Shown: positions 61,687-64,000 of the stretch, in pieces | How the letters are laid out: each line of letters starts with the position of its first letter | Position numbering within the stretch: the stretch's first letter is position 1 | NCBI RefSeq assembly: GCF_014230355.1 | Contig: NZ_JACLAX010000003.1 | Span: 186,001 to 250,000, forward strand | Reading direction: 5' to 3' | DNA: 64,000 nucleotides | Origin: Novosphingobium piscinae | GTDB taxonomy: Bacteria; Pseudomonadota; Alphaproteobacteria; Sphingomonadales; Sphingomonadaceae | Translations under genes and position numbers: made by a program | The notes under the pieces: generated by a model | What the model was told of the DNA's origin: nothing | Databases searched by the model: none | What the model saw: only the letters and a program-made list of their open reading frames with translations

Positions 61687-63021
61687 TTGGAACTTCCCGT
61701 CCACTACGAGAACCGCCTGGTCGCCAAGATCAGTGCCGATGGACGGGCGACCCGCCTCGCGTATGACGAAGCATGGCTGTCTTCCCCAGACAGCTTCCCG
61801 GTCTCGCTGGCAATGCCGAACCGGCCGGAGCCGTATGACGGGGAACAGGTCCTTCCCTGGCTGATGAACCTCCTGCCGGAAGGCGAACCGCTGCGCGCCA
61901 TGACTCGCGCGCTCGGCGCTGCGCCGGAGGACGCGCTCGGCCTGATCGCGCAGACCGGCAACGATCTGGCGGGCGCGCTCAGCATCGCTCTGCAACAGCC
62001 GCGCGGCGAGCCCGGCTATCGCCCGATCCCGGATGCCGACGCACTGGAACGGATCATCGAGGAATTGCCTGCACGGCCATTCCTAGTCGGCGAGGACGGC
62101 GTTTCGATGAGCCTTGCCGGCGCGCAGGAAAAGCTGCCGGTGGCTGTCATCGACGGCCAGATTGCAGTGCCGATCAACGGCGCGCCATCCACCCATATCC
62201 TCAAGCCCGACAATCCACGCCTGCCCGGCAGCGTCCAAAACGAGGCGCTATGCATGGTTCTCGCCCGCCGGATCGGTCTCAATGTCGCGCCAGTTACGAC
62301 CGGCGTTGCGGGGAAACGCAGCTACCTGCTTGTCGAGCGCTATGACCGGACAGGCACCGGCAACCATGTCCGCCGCCTGCATCAGGAGGACTTCTGCCAG
62401 GCTCTCGCCCGTCCTCCCGCCGCCAAATACGAGTTCAACGGCACCGGCACGCGCGGCCCCTCGATCGCCGACATGTTCGCGGTTGTCCGCCAGCATATGA
62501 CGGCGCGCGACATCACTCGGCTGCTGGACGCCGTGATCTTCAATATCGCCATCGGCAACGTCGACTCCCACGCCAAGAATTACTCGATCCTGCTCGGCCC
62601 GGGCGCGCCGCAGCTTGCCCCGCTCTACGACCTGATGTCCGGGCTCGCTTGGGCGAACATCACCCAGAACCACGCCCAGTCGATCGGGGGCCAGCGCCGC
62701 GGTCGGCACATCTACGGTCGCCACTGGCGACGCACGGCCGAAGCCGCAGGACTGGCAGCGCGGGGGACGGTGCAGCGGGTGGAACAGGTGACGGCACGGT
62801 TGCTGCGCGAACTGCCCGCAGCGGTCGATGAGGTGGCAGCAATGCCAGTGGGTTCGACGATGTTGGAGGTCTTTGCAAAGGAGATCGAGGAACGGGCAAC
62901 CGAGGTTAGGGCGCACGCCGGGCAGGAAGGCCTGCCGGATGTGGCCGAAGTGCCCACGGAGGAGGTTCCGATGATCGGCGCGAGCGCCTATTCTGCTGAC
63001 GGGGAAGCGGGAGCGCCATGA
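61687..63021 (+). CDS. hipA: HipA-like serine/threonine kinase toxin
   Basis: A 444-aa kinase. The N-terminal couple_hipA domain (ENRLVAKISADGRATRLAYD, PWLMNLLPEGEPLRAM) leads to the kinase core: SLAGAQEKLPVAVIDGQIA (P-loop-like), THILKPDNPRLPGSVQNEAL, the catalytic loop GNVDSHAKNYSILLGPG with Asp, and LAPLYDLMSG (DxG equivalent). Known HipA proteins phosphorylate glutamyl-tRNA synthetase or other targets, which causes growth arrest. The start is TTG at 61687. The stop overlaps the HNH gene. Confidence 0.9.
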   Translation: MELPVHYENRLVAKISADGRATRLAYDEAWLSSPDSFPVSLAMPNRPEPYDGEQVLPWLMNLLPEGEPLRAMTRALGAAPEDALGLIAQTGNDLAGALSIALQQPRGEPGYRPIPDADALERIIEELPARPFLVGEDGVSMSLAGAQEKLPVAVIDGQIAVPINGAPSTHILKPDNPRLPGSVQNEALCMVLARRIGLNVAPVTTGVAGKRSYLLVERYDRTGTGNHVRRLHQEDFCQALARPPAAKYEFNGTGTRGPSIADMFAVVRQHMTARDITRLLDAVIFNIAIGNVDSHAKNYSILLGPGAPQLAPLYDLMSGLAWANITQNHAQSIGGQRRGRHIYGRHWRRTAEAAGLAARGTVQRVEQVTARLLRELPAAVDEVAAMPVGSTMLEVFAKEIEERATEVRAHAGQEGLPDVAEVPTEEVPMIGASAYSADGEAGAP

Positions 63022-63914
63022 CCAAAGGAATCTTCGTTCATCGCACCGACTCGATCTACGACGACAGCCCGGCGGAGCAGTATCAGTTCCCGCGCCAATA
63101 CCTGACCCGAGTCAGCGCCTGCATCGGCGATTGGATCATCTACTACGAGCCAAGCAAGATCCACGACACGCGCGGCTATTTTGCCGTGGCCAAAGTAGCC
63201 CAGGTCGTGCCGGACCCAACCGCCAAGGACATGTATCTCGCGCTGATCGAACCCGGCACTTACCTGGACTTCCCCAATCCGGTCCCGTTCAATGGCTCTT
63301 TGGGGCTGGTCGAGCGCGGCGTTCTCAATGAGCAGGGCAAGATTTCGGGTCGCGCCCAATCGGCAGTCCGGCCCCTGTCGATCGAGGACTTCAACCGCAT
63401 CATCGACATTGGTCTTGCGGAAGATGACAGCTTCTTGCCGAGGGTCGATGAGACGGCTGACCACATGCTGCGCGAGGAGCGCTCTCCGTTCCAGTTCGAG
63501 ATCGAGCGGGACCGCGTGGCCAATCTCGGATCACGGCTGGTCCGTGACCGTCTGTTCCGCCGCCGCGTGGTCGAGGCCTATGATGCCCGCTGCGCGGTGA
63601 CTGGCCTGAAACTGATCAACGGCGGCGGCCGCGCCGAGGTCGAAGCAGCCCATATCCGCCCCGTGGATCGCGGCGGGCCGGACATCGTCACCAACGGTAT
63701 CGCCCTTTCAGGAACCGTCCATTGGATGTTCGATCGGGGCCTGATCGGCCTAAACGACGATCTCGAAATCCTTGTCAGTCGACATGCGAACGACCCCGAT
63801 AGCATCCGCTCGCTGATCAACCGGACCGGCTTCGCCATCCCGCCCCAGCGACCTCTAGAGCGCCCGCATCCGGCCTTCCTGGCGTGGCATCGAGAGCATT
63901 GCTTCAAGCACTGA
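63018..63914 (+). CDS. HNH endonuclease linked to hipBA
   Basis: A 298-aa protein. The N-terminus (residues 1-90) is a PUA/EVE-like or DUF-type module (FVHRTDSIYDDSPAEQYQFP, GDWIIYYEPSKIHDTRGYFA). The C-terminus is an HNH restriction-type domain: AYDARCAVTGLKL, EVEAAHIRPVDRGGPDIVTN (first His and Asn) and GTVHWMFDRGLIGL (last His). The first Cys-x-x-TG stretch is typical of HNH_2 nucleases. The ATGA overlap with hipA makes it the third cistron of the operon. It may be a defence nuclease governed by the HipBA circuit. Confidence 0.85.
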   Translation: MTKGIFVHRTDSIYDDSPAEQYQFPRQYLTRVSACIGDWIIYYEPSKIHDTRGYFAVAKVAQVVPDPTAKDMYLALIEPGTYLDFPNPVPFNGSLGLVERGVLNEQGKISGRAQSAVRPLSIEDFNRIIDIGLAEDDSFLPRVDETADHMLREERSPFQFEIERDRVANLGSRLVRDRLFRRRVVEAYDARCAVTGLKLINGGGRAEVEAAHIRPVDRGGPDIVTNGIALSGTVHWMFDRGLIGLNDDLEILVSRHANDPDSIRSLINRTGFAIPPQRPLERPHPAFLAWHREHCFKH

Positions 63915-64000
63915 CGGAACCTGCATCAGGCGCCGCAGCGGCTGCTATTCCCAAGGCCGACGACCCGATATTGTTTGGTCTGTTGCGGAGACATAATCGA
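63915..64000. other. no feature at window end
   Basis: 86 bp after the HNH gene; no frame, hairpin or promoter is supported before the window ends. Confidence 0.5.

Overview
The window is GC-rich DNA from an alphaproteobacterium, most likely of the order Sphingomonadales (Novosphingobium/Sphingomonas-like). This rests on codon use, the cytochrome oxidase gene order (ctaC-ctaD ... ctaB-ctaG-ctaE-DUF983-SURF1-thrC), a large TonB-dependent receptor with accessory catabolic genes, a PEP-CTERM protein of sphingomonad type and an ECF sigma/NrsF pair. No species can be named from sequence reading alone.

Region 1 (209-18950) is an amine/ureido-compound catabolic district. gabT-gabD (GABA to succinate) sits beside a divergent LysR regulator with a perfect palindromic operator between them. 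An M20 N-carbamoylase-type hydrolase is divergent from a class III aminotransferase-aldehyde dehydrogenase operon that fits diamine or omega-amino acid oxidation to the GABA level. A TonB receptor, an APC permease and a LuxR-type regulator form another unit. A third unit encodes a secreted, eukaryote-like protein-arginine deiminase (PAD) and two tandem YtcJ-type amidohydrolases. The promoter regions of the aminotransferase/M20 pair, the TonB receptor and the PAD operon each carry a related 18-bp GTAC...GTAC site, so they probably form one regulon.

Region 2 (19355-44724) is mostly core genome: tRNA-Lys, folK, an N-carbamoylputrescine amidase, msrA, rsmB, folB, thrC, the complete aa3-type cytochrome oxidase and assembly block, pyrE-pdxJ-acpS-lepB, an AI-2E transporter family gene, ruvX, a siroheme-synthase-like gene, lysA, argH, a TlpA-like lipoprotein and tRNA-Leu(CAG).

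Region 3 (44708-about 60070) is a genomic island at the 3' end of tRNA-Leu. A direct repeat of about 493 bp, made of the tRNA 3' end plus an integrase fragment, marks 44708 and 59226. Inside are an N-terminally truncated serine recombinase followed by two ParB-like genes without ParA, an orphan PEP-CTERM gene, a kinase remnant, a serine resolvase and several unknown genes. The most striking part is a six-gene operon (ferritin-like diiron protein, ketoacyl synthase III, ABC ATPase and permease, thioredoxin, CcdA) divergent from an ECF sigma factor and its NrsF-type anti-sigma. Back-to-back promoters with an identical GTAACC-N16-CGAA pattern lie between the two. To my knowledge this combination is not a described system.

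Region 4 (60066-63914) holds a truncated aldo/keto reductase, a secreted DUF1080-like protein, an orphan MbcA/ParS-type antitoxin-domain gene and, divergently, a hipB-hipA-HNH nuclease operon. Three palindromic operators spaced exactly 50 bp apart precede hipB.
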